Part shown: piece by piece, positions 50,001 to 58,810 of the stretch | Numbering within the stretch: position 1 is the first letter of the stretch | How the letters are laid out: every line of letters starts with the position of its first letter | Assembly: GCA_021018815.1 (NCBI GenBank) | Contig: JAITYX010000125.1 | Span: 558,001-622,000 of the forward strand | Direction: 5' to 3' | DNA length: 64,000 bases | From: Talinum fruticosum | Taxonomy: Eukaryota > Streptophyta > Magnoliopsida > Caryophyllales > Talinaceae | The notes under the pieces: model-generated | What the model saw: only the letters and a program-made list of their open reading frames with translations | Database searches by the model: none | What the model was told of the DNA's origin: nothing | Translations under genes and position numbers: made by a program

Positions 50001-53000
50001 CACGCATCTCATCATAGTTGCTCATGAGCATATCAAAACGTTCCTCCAATGTCATGCTTCCACTCATTCCGATTTATGGGTTCTTTGTGGACCGATGTGT
50101 TTGGGGCAAAAAGGGTTGTGTTTGGGGTTAAGGAAGTTCAGCCTAGGAAAGGCTCCAAAGCTCGATACCAAAACCGATGTGCCAAAACGCAAGGCTACAC
50201 CGATCCTCGCAAACAGAGTGCGCCAAATGCAACTCGAGAGACTCGTAATGGACTTAGAAATGACCAATGGGACACTAAACAACAAGGACTAAGTTAATCA
50301 CTCGTGAGGAGATGATTAGCAAAGTAACCAGAGACCGATAGGACAAGAACAAGATAAACTAGAACTATCCAAAGATACAAATATCACCACCAAGGATAAA
50401 ACTAGGGCACTAATCACACTTAGTAATACGACCATCACCACACTAAGTATAATCGGACTCTTCGTAACACGACCTCATTATGCCACTAATTAGACAAGCA
50501 AAAGAGAATTTTGGGGTTGAAAAGAGCACAGCTCAACTTTGCTTAGCATATAGCCAATATCAAAATCATCATCCTTTACAAAGAGAGAACCCATGTATAT
50601 TTTTAGGCCTCTTAGCTAGGTTACATCACCCTAATCTAAGGGTTATAAATCCCTCTTTACAATCAATGGTTGTGATGTATTCAACAAAATAAAAGGATAA
50701 AAATAAGGACAAAAGGTAAATAATGACACCACAAAAAGGACAAGCAGAAAAGGAGGGGGACCACGGAATCAGTAGTACAAAGTGGCACGGTTCCGAGTGG
50801 TGACAGCTACAATCGTTGTCACCAAATTCCTTGGCTTTCGATCCTTAACTTTCCTTTTCCGGCTCTGTCGAAGACGCCTAGATGATGATCAAGTAGATTT
50901 GAGTATATCTACAATCCGAGAGAGGACTCGTAAAAGATCATTTGACTTTTGAGCTGAGGACTCGGAAAAGATCTCGTCTTATTTTCCTCCGAATACTTCG
51001 ACTTGTCCGACTCCCTTACTCCCGTCCGAGGAGACAGACAAGTATTTCCGAGTGTGACCAAAACTCCCTTGATGCTCGCGTTATCAACGATGATCCAAAG
51101 AATGGTTTATGAGGGCTCCGTAGTAACTTATGAGGACTCGGAATTATCAATCTGTTCTAGCCGGCTCTCGCATTAGTTGGGGTTGGGTTTGTGGTGTCCT
51201 CCCCATCAATGCTATAATATATAATTTCTACTATTTAGCTAGTTATTAGGAAAATTGTTGATGGCTCGGAGGAAACATCTCTTTTGGACTCCATGCGTCG
51301 CACATTGCATTGATCCGATGTTGGAAGATATGGGAAAATATATTGGAAAAGTCAAGAGTGCTCTAAAGAAGAGTATGGCCATCAATGCCTCTATGTTGCC
51401 CTTGTGAACTTGATGAGGCGATTCACTAATCAAAGGAACTTGCATAGGCTCGCCGCAACTAGATTTGCAACATCATTTATCACTCTTTCCTCTATTCACA
51501 AACAAAAAAGAATTTCGGAAAGATGTAACTTCTCAAGAGTGGAGCATAAGCAAATGGGCAAAGGATGGTGGAGGAAAGAAGATAGCAAGATAACTATTGG
51601 AAGAATGTCATTTATGCTCTTAAATTGGCATAGCCTCTTGTCATCGCATAGTTGATGAAGAGAAAAAACCACCCATGGCTTATATATATGAGGCTATGGA
51701 TAGAGCTAAGGAGGCTATTGCTAATAGCTTTCAACACAAGGAGGAGAATTATGAGGAGGTATATTGATAAAAGATGGGAATGTTAACTTCATCAACCTTT
51801 ACATGCGGTGGGCCACTATTTGAATCCGGAGATCTATTATCCAAATGCAAGTGCTATTGAAGAGAGTCATGAAGTGAAAGATGGTTTGTTTGATTGCATT
51901 TTAATGATGATTCCGAATATCACAATCCAAAACAAGGTGACTTCGAATTGCAATCATACAAAAATGTCGAGGGTCTCTTTGGAAAGTCATTGGCTATAAG
52001 GCAAAGGAATGCAATACCTCCCGTAAAAAATTTTATTGCCAAAGCTAATCTTCAAAACGAATCAACCTTACGAAGTTACTAATTAAACTAAGGTTTTTGT
52101 GAATAGGTGAATGGTGGACTCAATATGGATCATCGACATCAAATTTGAAGAAGTTTGCCATTAGAATTCTTAGCCTCACGTGCGAGTGCAACGGGATGTG
52201 AGAGGAATTGGGGGTTTTTAGCACATAAGTTATAACTTTCAAAATTTTTATATTAGGCCATTAAATAAATTAATATATTAGTGAATAATTATGCCTACTT
52301 ACTTTGTTAACAACTTTACACCAAGAAGAGAAATAGATTGGCACAATCCCAATTGAATGATTTGGTATTTGTGTAATCAAATCGTGCACTCGAAGCGCGA
52401 ACGCCAAGAAAATTCCAAAGATCCCATTCTCTTGAGAGCAATTGATGAGAGCAATGAATGGTTGTTAGGAAGGATGGAAGATGATTCGGATGGTGACGAT
52501 TTTGTATTTGAGGGGATACTTCGACTTGGCAGTTGTTGCTCCATAGCTAAGGGAAATATGAGCCTCGTTATGGCACGAGGAAGGGTAGAGGATCATCTAG
52601 TACCATTAGAGCATTAGCGAAGGACAAAGGGAAAGCTCCTGCGAGGTCTTTGGTTCTAAATCTTCTCGAGTTCGATTGGATTGATTGGAAGAGGAATTTC
52701 AAGAGGAAGAGGATGAAGATGAAGAGGAGTTGGATTTGGAATTAGATAATGATGATGTGGAGGCGGAGCATGTGTTGTTAGATGATGATAATGATGATGC
52801 TTAGTTCGCTCTATAGGGGAGGGGGCTTACAAACTATGCTTTGTGTGTTGTTTTCTATGACTATGCTTGCTTGTTTTGTTTTTTTAGACTTTCAAGTGTG
52901 TTTTGACATATTTGAATGTCAAATTCGGTTCTTAAGACTATGTGGTGCTTTTAGTGGGTAAAATGTTGTCTAAACACTTGTTTTGATGTGCTATCTTACA

Positions 53001-54773
53001 TATTTATCAAAAAATATAAGTTGGGAATGAATTTCAAGCATTTTATGTAAAAAGTGCGCCTCGCTCCAAAAGCCCGCGCCTGGGCTCCAGGACCCCGTGC
53101 GCTTTTTAATCTAAGAAGGCGATCAATGGTTTCTTAATAGGGTTTTCCCCAAACCGCAACGAAAGAGAAGGCTGCTACATCTCAAATCTCCCCCCACCCC
53201 AAAAAAACAACAATAAAAGAAGACCCTAGGTAGGACTCCACGGAAAGGATGTAGATACGGATTTAGATTTTTGAACATCACTCAAATTGCATCATCATCA
53301 ATTTAACAAGCAAGCACAAGTTATCAAAAGATATGGAGATAAAGGGAGATTAAAATGTCTCGCATATTTCATTTCATGAACAAGGCAATAAAAAATCAGA
53401 TCGAGCACAAGTGATAGTAAATGACGGGCTCTTCAACTTGCATTTTCTATTTCTTGACAAAACATACCTTGAAAACACGGACAAGAAAGAAGGCCACCAA
53501 TCCGGAAAACCCCATGTGAATCATCGTTAGTGTAATTGGAAATGGAAACTTGAAGTATTTTGGAGAAAGAACCCACTGCAGATATTGGACATTCCAGTTA
53601 AAGCAAATATATGCATATGAGAAGAATACAAAGTTAATGACACTTAGGAATGCTAACCTACTACTAATATCTTTACATGCTAGTCTATGGGCTCTATCTA
53701 CAAGCCAGCATCAATCAAAACAGATGTGAGTTTTCTTCTTAAGAGTGAGATTATCAATCTAGGAAGGTTCATGAATGACTGCAATCTATACTATAAAAGC
53801 AAATACATGGCAAAGCATCCGTTGTCCATTCTAAGCCTACTGCAACCAATCCTTTTGATAATCCCATCCAAGTAACTACAGCCCTGTTTAATCCCCTCTA
53901 CTACATTCAGCAACAATTTGGTGCTCTCTTTAATCCATATAATGTGTCAATGCACTCGTATAATATGGGATAGAGGGACAATTATCAAATCATAATACAT
54001 AATTGGCTTTATGACGGAGGCCCATGCTACTCATATTTGACTACGAGTGTGAAAAATATCCATGTGGTGTTGATCAATGTTTACTCGCACGACTCATAAT
54101 TGGCTATATGACGGAGACCCATGCTACTCAGATTTCACTACAAGTGTCCGAAAAATGTCCACGTCATGGTGTTGGTCATGTTATATCCATAACAGTATGT
54201 GAGTGTCTAACACATGCACCTAAGGTGAAATCAAGAGTGACATCATTGGAGAATTCACCTTAACAAAGTTCTCGAAAAGATGTCTAAAGAGTCCTAGCAA
54301 GATCTTTAATCCTTTATATTGTTCACAAGTGCGATTTTTCTTTTTTTTTTCTATTTTTTTCCTTTGGGGGTGCAGCTGCAGTGTGGCTTACTTGTTTTGG
54401 CGACTCAATATCAATCATACTAAGAGAAGAGACATGAAAAAAGCAATTATGGCTTTCAAATTGTACTCTAAAATGACACAATCCCTTGATGCACTAGTGG
54501 TCCTTCATGCCCAGATTTCTACAGCAGAAATAAGTCTTACAAAAGTGGGCGCCAAAGGAGCAGTTTTTGACTAAAGAGAACCAAAGCATTGGATAATAAT
54601 CATGTGTCCTCAAAAGAAGGTAGACTTTCAATTAAATTGACTAAATTTAAAGAACAAATGTAACCCTCATTCTAAAACTAAAGTCTTCATCCACCGATCC
54701 ATTTTGCATTCAGGAGTTTGAAACCCATAGAGTCCCCCCCAACAAGAAAAAGAACCCAAAAAAAGAAGAAAAA

Positions 54774-54811
<38 letters not shown>

Positions 54812-57591
54812 CTAGGCAAAATTTCGTCCGACCCGATTACCCGAATTTGTCCAACCCGTAAAAACCGGGTTCGGATATGACTTTTTTGTCCGAATATTAA
54901 ATTCGAACACAAAATTTTCATATTTCTATTGTTCAAACCCGATTTTAACCCGAATTTACACTTGTCCGAATTGTTCGACCGGAAAAACCGGTATCGGACA
55001 AAAACTTCGTCTCGATGATCGACCGATTTCGATCCGAACCCAAACTTTTGCCAAGCACTACATATATGTCTCGTCCAAAGATTCAAAAGATAGCATGAAG
55101 AATCATCCCGATGATTTCCTATTTTAACATTTTCTCCCTCTTTTGCAAGTTATCACAAGTTAAAATTCCGCCTAGAGTAGCCTCCTAGAAAAGGATAATT
55201 TCATAGCGGTGGAAGACTTAAAATAAGCATTGAAGAAAATCCATTATTCAAAATTAAAGGATTTAGGGAGGAAGAAGACAAGGACTCCACAAGCACGGTT
55301 TGACTCTCGATTCCATCCGACCATGCCAGGGAGAGCCCCTTACAAAAATCCCATCAAGCTTGCTAAAGAAGCTAGTAACAAAACAAAAACCTTTAGCTCT
55401 TACAATCCCAAGAGCAATATAGAAGTTGCCATCTTTCACCGATGCGATGCAATTCTAAAGCCTCATATCACACATACCATTTAATCCAGAGACAAATCCA
55501 CTTAAGAACCTCCATCCCATATTTGAAGCCGACCACTTCCCCGAATTATTTTATCTCATTCACGAACCTCCATACCCACTCACCCAACAAAGGTTAGTCA
55601 ACATATGACATTCTTCGAAACCTAAGCCACCATTTTGAAGTGGCTCGCTTTACAATATCCCATAAGTATCCCTAAAGGAAGCTCGGAGGAGCCTTCTCTA
55701 ATTGGTTTCAAAAATATGAAAATATGAGCCACTGCACAAGGAATCATAAAGAGCAAAGGAAATTAGGGATGTTGGCAAGAACAATTCCGTTAAGAGTCAA
55801 TCTTTCTCATCCAAGGTACTCACATTTCCAACTAGAGCATCTTCCCTCAAATCTCTCAAGATCGGAACCTAAGCGGAATTCTACTTAAAAATATAGTGTT
55901 GTAGAGCCAAAGGAACCGATGGGGAGAACACCCCAAGCCAAACTCTAACCGATAAAGAGAACCACTCAGCAATTCTAAGTCCTCATAATCCACTACCGAG
56001 CCCCTGGAATTCACCGTTGGGTCTTCACTCGTGACACGAGCAGCAAGGGAGCGAAACCGGCACTCGGAATTACTTGTGTGTCTCCTCGGACACGAATAAG
56101 GGGTCTTGTATTCGAAATAATAAGTCTAAGTTGATCTTTTCTAAGGTGTCAATTTCGAGCTCACACAAGATACACTCGGATCTATTTGGACACCCTAGGG
56201 CATCTTCGAGCACTAGAAAGGGAAACTTTAAGGATCGAATAAAGAGAGAATGCGGTGATAACGACTACCGTCACTACACTCGAACTCGTCTCAGCCTTTG
56301 ATTGTAAAAGAGGACTTATAACCCTTAGATTAAAGTGATGCAACCTAGCTAAGAGGCCCATAAATATGCATGGATCCTCTCGTTGCAAGGCATCCCGATT
56401 TTGAACATTTGGCTATATGCTAAGTAAAGTCGAGCTAAGCTTCTTTCAACCCCAAAATTCTCTTTTACTTGTCTAATTAGTGGCGTAATTAGACCGTGTC
56501 TAAAGAGTCTAATTATACTCGAGTGGTGATATCTATATCTCCGAGTGTGATTAGCGCCCTAGCCTTATCCTTGGTGGTGATATCCGTATCCTTTGAATAT
56601 TTCTAGTTTATCTTGTTTTGTGTTGTTTTCAGTGGTGGTTACCTTTGTTAGTCATCTCTCCTAGAGTGATTAGCTAAGTTCTAAACACTGCTCTAACACT
56701 CGCTCTATTGGTTGGTCACTTCGAGTCCTTTCTGACCCACTGCGCACAATTTCACTCTGTTTCATAGTCTGTCATCTTGGTACATCAGGAACAATGGAAA
56801 CAACTTCTCCATAATTTATGGGTGAGGTTGTATAAAATGGAAACAACGTCTGAACATTTTATGGGTAGGGCTGTGTATACAAGCAACCACTAGGTTAGAC
56901 CTAAGATAGCAACCATCAAACGAGTTTTTTTTTTTTTTTCTTTTCTGATAAGTAATCATGAGTAGTAAAAATAAGACACCTAGGGGATGTCACCCTGTAC
57001 ATAAGGGGCAAATACAAAAACCTATATGCCCTCAAGCTCTCATCCATAATACAATCTAAAAATCAAAAAAAAAAAAAAATATTTCTCTCACGTTCTTGTT
57101 TGTAGCATTGCATGAAATTAAAAGTCTTCAGATTATGTTCCGGATATTATACATCTAGTAACTACCAACATAATTGCTCACTCTCTTCATAGACAATTGA
57201 CTACGAAACTAAACACATTCTATTTGTAATATAACAATATGCATTCTTCTGGGTAAGATTGAAACCGCAATTTAAGCAATTAAGTGTTTCTAGTAGCTCA
57301 AAAAAGCTGAAGGGTTTTAAGTTTCCCATAAAACTTTTTAATCAATTAAAGTTAATCTCCCTGTAAAACTTCTTGGGTAGAGCAGTAGTACCCAGCAAAA
57401 GTCATCTTGTGTAAACAACCCAGGAGCAGTTAGAGAATATATTGTTTACCAAATAAAGCAACCAAAAGAAATCTCATTGAGGCGCAATAAAAAATAAAAG
57501 CAATTACCTTATTGTACAGTATAACTCCGGACGAAAGCAAAATGTAAACGAGTAGGTATACATAGGTCAATGCAAGAGACGTGTTGATCAT
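31873..57591 (-). CDS. Triose-phosphate/nucleotide-sugar-translocator family transporter, nine coding exons
   Basis: Joining nine minus-strand exons (57591-57508, 53575-53468, 40343-40312, 40207-40157, 39314-39253, 39176-38915, 37747-37482, 37329-37232, 32058-31873) gives one open frame of 382 codons and a stop. All eight introns are GT-AG and every codon split agrees. The product matches the plant translocator family of At3g17430/At1g48230 type (TPT domain, drug/metabolite transporter superfamily): about ten hydrophobic helices, the block [19 protein letters not shown], a VLKDW motif at residues 259-263 that fits the KD group, and a polar, acidic C-terminal tail from residue 322. Members exchange sugar phosphates or nucleotide sugars across Golgi/ER membranes; the substrate of this one is not known. 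Length agrees with the family (about 370 residues). The gene spans over 26 kb because of transposons in introns 1, 2 and 8. No frameshift or stop was seen, so it may be functional. Confidence 0.93.
32059..35223 (-). other. Intron 8 of the transporter gene, part before the hAT derivative
   Basis: Non-coding, AT-rich. It holds poly-T/poly-A runs (33910-33934, 34559-34580). I see no coding domain. Confidence 0.6.
35232..36326 (+). mobile_element. hAT deletion derivative, 1095 bp, in intron 8
   Basis: Flanked by GATGCACT (35224-35231) and GATGCACC (36327-36334), an 8-bp hAT-type duplication with one mismatch. Its ends CTTAGTTTAA and the inverse of TTGAATCTAAG match those of the large hAT at 42926-53115. 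The first about 730 bases correspond to the left end of that element (GC-rich subterminal part, CTT-rich leader), and the last about 370 to its right end. Inside, the transposase start ATGGAGG is joined directly to the last codons and the stop TAG at 36005-36007. Confidence 0.87.
36335..37231 (-). other. Intron 8, remaining part
   Basis: Non-coding. Repeated GGTCAG/GGGTTGG/TTCAGGT words at 36620-36920 suggest an old transposon relic, not identified. Confidence 0.45.
37232..37329 (-). CDS. Transporter exon 8
   Basis: Between GGTTATGCAG and the donor GTTTGT the exon codes [19 protein letters not shown] and [10 protein letters not shown]. It ends the last membrane helix and begins the tail. Confidence 0.92.
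37482..37747 (-). CDS. Transporter exon 7
   Basis: Codes [38 protein letters not shown] and [17 protein letters not shown] with Lys261-Asp262. This is the most conserved half-domain of the family and holds helices 7 to 9 by analogy. Confidence 0.95.
37748..38914 (-). other. Intron 6 with a 70-bp tandem duplication
   Basis: Non-coding. Two copies of TTAATAATTAATTTTTGGAG plus the following AGATGTAGT-ACAACTCAATT lie at about 38296-38346 and 38366-38416, with a 70-base period. Nothing else is recognised. Confidence 0.7.
38915..39176 (-). CDS. Transporter exon 6
   Basis: The split Met codon (A at the end of exon 5, TG here) begins [20 protein letters not shown]; the exon then codes [19 protein letters not shown] and [19 protein letters not shown]. 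The ATG at 39207 upstream of it is in the intron and is not the start. Confidence 0.95.
39253..39314 (-). CDS. Transporter exon 5
   Basis: 62 bases coding [20 protein letters not shown] between AACGCAG and GTATGTG. The first G completes Trp from exon 4. Confidence 0.93.
39315..40156 (-). other. Intron 4
   Basis: 842 bases between exons 5 and 4, no gene or transposon recognised. Confidence 0.7.
40157..40207 (-). CDS. Transporter exon 4
   Basis: 51 bases coding [16 protein letters not shown] and the first two bases of Trp, between TTGGCAG and GTGAGTG. Confidence 0.92.
40312..40343 (-). CDS. Transporter exon 3 (32-bp micro-exon)
   Basis: Codes [10 protein letters not shown] plus the first two bases of Ile, between GTGCAG and GTAAGT. 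Its identity is fixed by the family motif [13 protein letters not shown], which needs the join to exon 4. Confidence 0.9.
40344..42917 (-). other. Intron 2, part before the hAT element
   Basis: Non-coding. Short open frames (for example 40872-41099 and 42070-42324 minus) have no motif I know. No transposon ends were found. Confidence 0.5.
43344..43460 (+). repeat. (TTC)n-rich leader of the hAT element
   Basis: Runs of CTTCTT with TTTCC interruptions upstream of the transposase start. Long Ser/Phe frames across it are repeat artefacts. The derivative at 35232 has the same block at 35620-35700. Confidence 0.9.
43770..44695 (+). pseudogene. hAT transposase, N-terminal part (BED finger and DUF659)
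   Basis: From ATG at 43770: [20 protein letters not shown] and, after a shift near 43890, GVFRLKQHL and [16 protein letters not shown], which form a BED-type zinc finger. The frame 44167-44505 gives [46 protein letters not shown] and EHKKEWA, matching the DUF659 segment of plant hAT transposases; [17 protein letters not shown] follows after a stop at 44504. The LTR insertion cuts the sequence at about 44700, near a V-V-Q residue run. Confidence 0.85.
44701..45739 (-). repeat. 3' LTR of the nested element
   Basis: On the minus strand it starts TGACGGGGAGGACAC (45739) after a GGGGAGGA polypurine tract and ends GGCACATCA (44701). It can be aligned along its whole length with 50175-51208. Confidence 0.88.
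45740..45752 (-). other. Polypurine tract of the nested element
   Basis: The minus strand reads AGTCGGGGAGGA directly before the LTR start. Confidence 0.65.
45740..47012 (-). pseudogene. Integrase remnant of the nested element
   Basis: The frame 47012-46449 gives [17 protein letters not shown] and [12 protein letters not shown] (HHCC zinc region), then [14 protein letters not shown] with the first catalytic Asp. Pieces at 46386-45918 cover the rest of the core in shifted frames. The frame from 45921 gives [18 protein letters not shown], the C-terminal GPF domain, and [16 protein letters not shown]; it runs on into the LTR. Confidence 0.85.
47050..47380 (-). pseudogene. RNase H remnant of the nested element
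   Basis: Reads [18 protein letters not shown] on the minus strand near 47345-47290, then [20 protein letters not shown] and [11 protein letters not shown], holding the conserved acids. The frame shifts near 47100. Confidence 0.8.
47400..48125 (-). pseudogene. Reverse transcriptase remnant of the nested element
   Basis: [20 protein letters not shown] (48100-48040), [20 protein letters not shown], then [11 protein letters not shown] (about 47785-47750, catalytic pair kept) and [17 protein letters not shown] with the tether. Frameshifts occur near 47960 and 47690. Confidence 0.87.
48420..48870 (-). pseudogene. Aspartic protease remnant of the nested element
   Basis: The minus strand reads [20 protein letters not shown] at about 48845-48786: DGGSC in place of the common DSGAT. 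Such Gly-Gly variants are known in plant gypsy proteases. It continues to [20 protein letters not shown] (48630-48560), the flap end. A stop at 48690 breaks it. Confidence 0.8.
49050..50067 (-). pseudogene. gag: Gag remnant of the nested element
   Basis: ATG at 50067 begins [20 protein letters not shown] and [18 protein letters not shown], a coiled-coil and acidic start. After a shift near 49870, [19 protein letters not shown] is the usual gag core start. A CCHC knuckle reads [12 protein letters not shown] near 49115-49075 with a later frame shift. Confidence 0.82.
50150..50174 (-). other. Primer-binding site of the nested element, tRNA-iMet type
   Basis: The minus strand reads TTTTGGTATCGAGC a few bases inside the 5' LTR, similar to TGGTATCAGAGC. 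Confidence 0.7.
50175..51208 (-). repeat. 5' LTR of the nested element
   Basis: Starts TGATGGGGAGGACAC (51208) and ends GGCACATCG on the minus strand (last base changed from A). Same family as the solo LTR at 55917-56787. Confidence 0.88.
51230..52804 (+). pseudogene. hAT transposase, C-terminal part with dimerisation region
   Basis: [20 protein letters not shown] and [15 protein letters not shown] follow the LTR element, continuing the transposase. Then [42 protein letters not shown], and [18 protein letters not shown] occur across frames. Near 52130-52200 a [12 protein letters not shown] block and downstream R-NRL...QLNDLV are the hAT dimerisation region. The C-terminus is Asp/Glu-rich and ends at TAG (52802-52804). 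Several shifts break it. Confidence 0.85.
53468..53575 (-). CDS. Transporter exon 2
   Basis: Codes 36 residues, [20 protein letters not shown] to FFLVRVFK, between CTGCAG and GTATGTT. It lies 13.1 kb from exon 3 because of the hAT insertion. Confidence 0.93.
53576..54808 (-). other. Intron 1, part next to exon 2, with a tandem duplication and a (TA)n array
   Basis: Non-coding. A unit holding GGCCCATGCTACTCATATTTG-like sequence occurs twice with a 100-base period (about 54000-54075 and 54097-54178). A (TA)n run lies at 54777-54808. Confidence 0.7.
54809..55058. mobile_element. MITE, 250 bp, with inverted ends and TA flanks
   Basis: Left end GTGCTAGGCAAAATTTCG and right end, as inverse, GTGCTTGGCAAAAGTTTGGG. 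TA lies on both sides. The inside is rich in CCGACCCGA/CCCGAATT words. No coding sequence. TA flanks suggest a mariner/Stowaway-like origin, but the adjoining (TA)n makes the true target duplication uncertain. Confidence 0.65.
55080..55900 (-). pseudogene. LINE ORF2 fragment
   Basis: The minus strand codes, in broken frames, [29 protein letters not shown], and [18 protein letters not shown] pieces, matching the segment after RT in plant L1 ORF2 (GGLGFRSLR...NLALLGKWVWRF and ESPLAW). It sits in intron 1 in the same direction as the gene. Confidence 0.55.
55917..56787 (+). mobile_element. Solo LTR, 871 bp, in intron 1
   Basis: Starts CGATGGGGAGAACACC and ends GGTACATCA, matching the LTR ends TGATGGGGAGGACACC and GGCACATCA of the element at 44701-51208 with the first base changed. 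The flanks are GGAAC on both sides (55912-55916 and 56788-56792), a perfect 5-bp duplication. It is more diverged than the two LTRs of the full element and lies antisense to the gene. Confidence 0.87.
56793..57507 (-). other. Intron 1, part next to exon 1
   Basis: Non-coding with two homopolymer runs (poly-T at 56927-56939, poly-A at 57066-57079). Nothing recognised. Confidence 0.6.
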
Positions 57592-57601
57592 CTTGTCGTC
57601 A
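57508..57601 (-). CDS. Transporter exon 1 (start codon)
   Basis: The acceptor GATTACAG is followed by ten leader bases and ATG (57591-57589) in a good context (A at -3). It codes [20 protein letters not shown] and ends YNK before GTAATTGC. The start is chosen because it gives the family's usual N-terminus before the first membrane helix. Confidence 0.9.
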
Positions 57602-57869
57602 CTGTAATCTCACCCCAGCAATCAAAGTATCAATGCGATTACCCCAATGCGCAGTGAGAACTTATCTTCTCACTCAACCACGCAAAGATGGCACTGAAGC
57701 TTCATGTACCAAGATCAAAACCTAGCAATTAGCATCTCGACTGAAACAAAGCTTCAAAAGGAAGAAAAATGGTTAAACATTCTCATAACCCTAATTTAGA
57801 TCCGTTGAAGTTGGATTCGATCCATTTCCGTCATGGATAAACCAAAGAAAGCTCAAGAAAGTGAAATAC
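57602..57869 (-). other. Predicted 5'UTR intron of the transporter gene
   Basis: 268 bases from donor GTATTTC to acceptor ATTACAG on the minus strand, between the leader exon and exon 1. Confidence 0.6.
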
Positions 57870-58100
57870 CTATGAGAGACGGGTAGAGAGCTTGGATTTG
57901 AGGCATGCGAACAAGGGCACTGATCTTGGGCGCACAGAAGAGGAAATTTTGTTGGAGTTGAATTTAGGGTTTAGGATGAAAGTACGGAAGAATTTAAAAG
58001 GGTGGAAGCTGCAGGAAATCAATGTTAGAAGGTAGATTTTGCAGACAAGAGGAGAGGAGAATGGCGAGAGAAGAAATTCGCTCTCGCCGTTATTAAATCC
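57870..58100 (-). other. 5'UTR exon of the transporter gene with a short upstream frame
   Basis: CT-rich, leader-like minus-strand sequence that ends CTCATAG before the donor GTATTTC; the intron 57869-57602 would join it to exon 1. It has one ATG (57906-57904), opening an upstream frame whose stop after splicing overlaps the main ATG. The far end (about 58100) is an estimate. The splice is predicted, not shown. Confidence 0.6.
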
Positions 58101-58404
58101 AACCACCTAAGCTGCTGTTTGGTTGAGGATTTAGAATGGAATTTGATATTTAAAGATATAAAATTCGTGTACTTTCTGTTTTACGTCTGTTTGGTACGTA
58201 AAATTAAAATGAAATAAAATTAATGAATCATATTTAATGGATTAGGTGTAAAATTAATATTTTCTTCAAGTATTTGATAAAAAACACGAATGGAATTAAA
58301 TTTTAATTTTTATTGTTTGGTTGTTAATCATAGAATGAAATTAAAATTATTTTATTTTTTAAATTATTTTATATCGTTGTAAATTATTATTATGGTTGTT
58401 GTAA

Positions 58405-58433
58405 TAATAATAATAATAATAATAATGATAATA

Positions 58434-58472
<39 letters not shown>

Positions 58473-58500
58473 CATCATCATTATCATCATTATTATTTGA
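58405..58500 (+). repeat. (AAT)n/(ATT)n double microsatellite
   Basis: An AAT run is followed at once by an ATT run, so the two can pair as a hairpin. Confidence 0.9.
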
Positions 58501-58747
58501 TTCAATAAAAGTTGAAGCTCGTTATCATATTTGTCGATAATTGAGTCTTGTATTTATTTAATTTTTTAATTAACTATCTTTTAATTTTTTCAATGATTAA
58601 CAAATTTTATTTATAATTTTTAGTAAACCTATTTTTAAACTATAATATTCTATTAAACAATATGACAAAAAAATTATATATAAAAAAATAATAATAACAA
58701 AAAAATACCCCAACCTAATAACAAAAATAATAACAATAACCACAATC

Positions 58748-58748
<1 letters not shown>

Positions 58749-58810
<62 letters not shown>
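58749..58810 (+). repeat. (AAT)n microsatellite
   Basis: About 20 uninterrupted AAT units inside the MITE-like element. Confidence 0.95.

Larger units (their letters stand above)
44701..51208 (-). mobile_element. Ty3/gypsy LTR retrotransposon with both LTRs, nested in the hAT
   Basis: Two LTRs of about 1.03 kb (44701-45739 and 50175-51208) border a minus-strand gag-protease-RT-RNase H-integrase unit. The 5' LTR is the right one: it is followed inward by a TGGTATCGAGC primer site. Element length is 6.5 kb. All pol domains are present, but frames are broken in many places. Its protease motif DGGSC and the gag type suggest a chromovirus relative, though I see no clear chromodomain. The target duplication is not clear (AGAGT against ATGCT). 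The two LTRs are still very similar, so it is young compared with most elements here. Confidence 0.88.
42926..53115 (+). mobile_element. hAT transposon, 10.2 kb with a nested LTR retrotransposon, in intron 2
   Basis: Ends: CTTAGTTTAAAAGCGCGC at the left and, as the inverse, CTTAGATTAAAAAGCGCAC at the right. Flanks AAGGCAGT (42918-42925) and AAGGCGAT (53116-53123) look like an 8-bp hAT duplication with two changes. The + strand codes a BED zinc finger, a DUF659-type segment and a C-terminal hAT dimerisation region. It lies antisense to the transporter gene. An LTR element (44701-51208) is inserted in the transposase. Confidence 0.88.
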
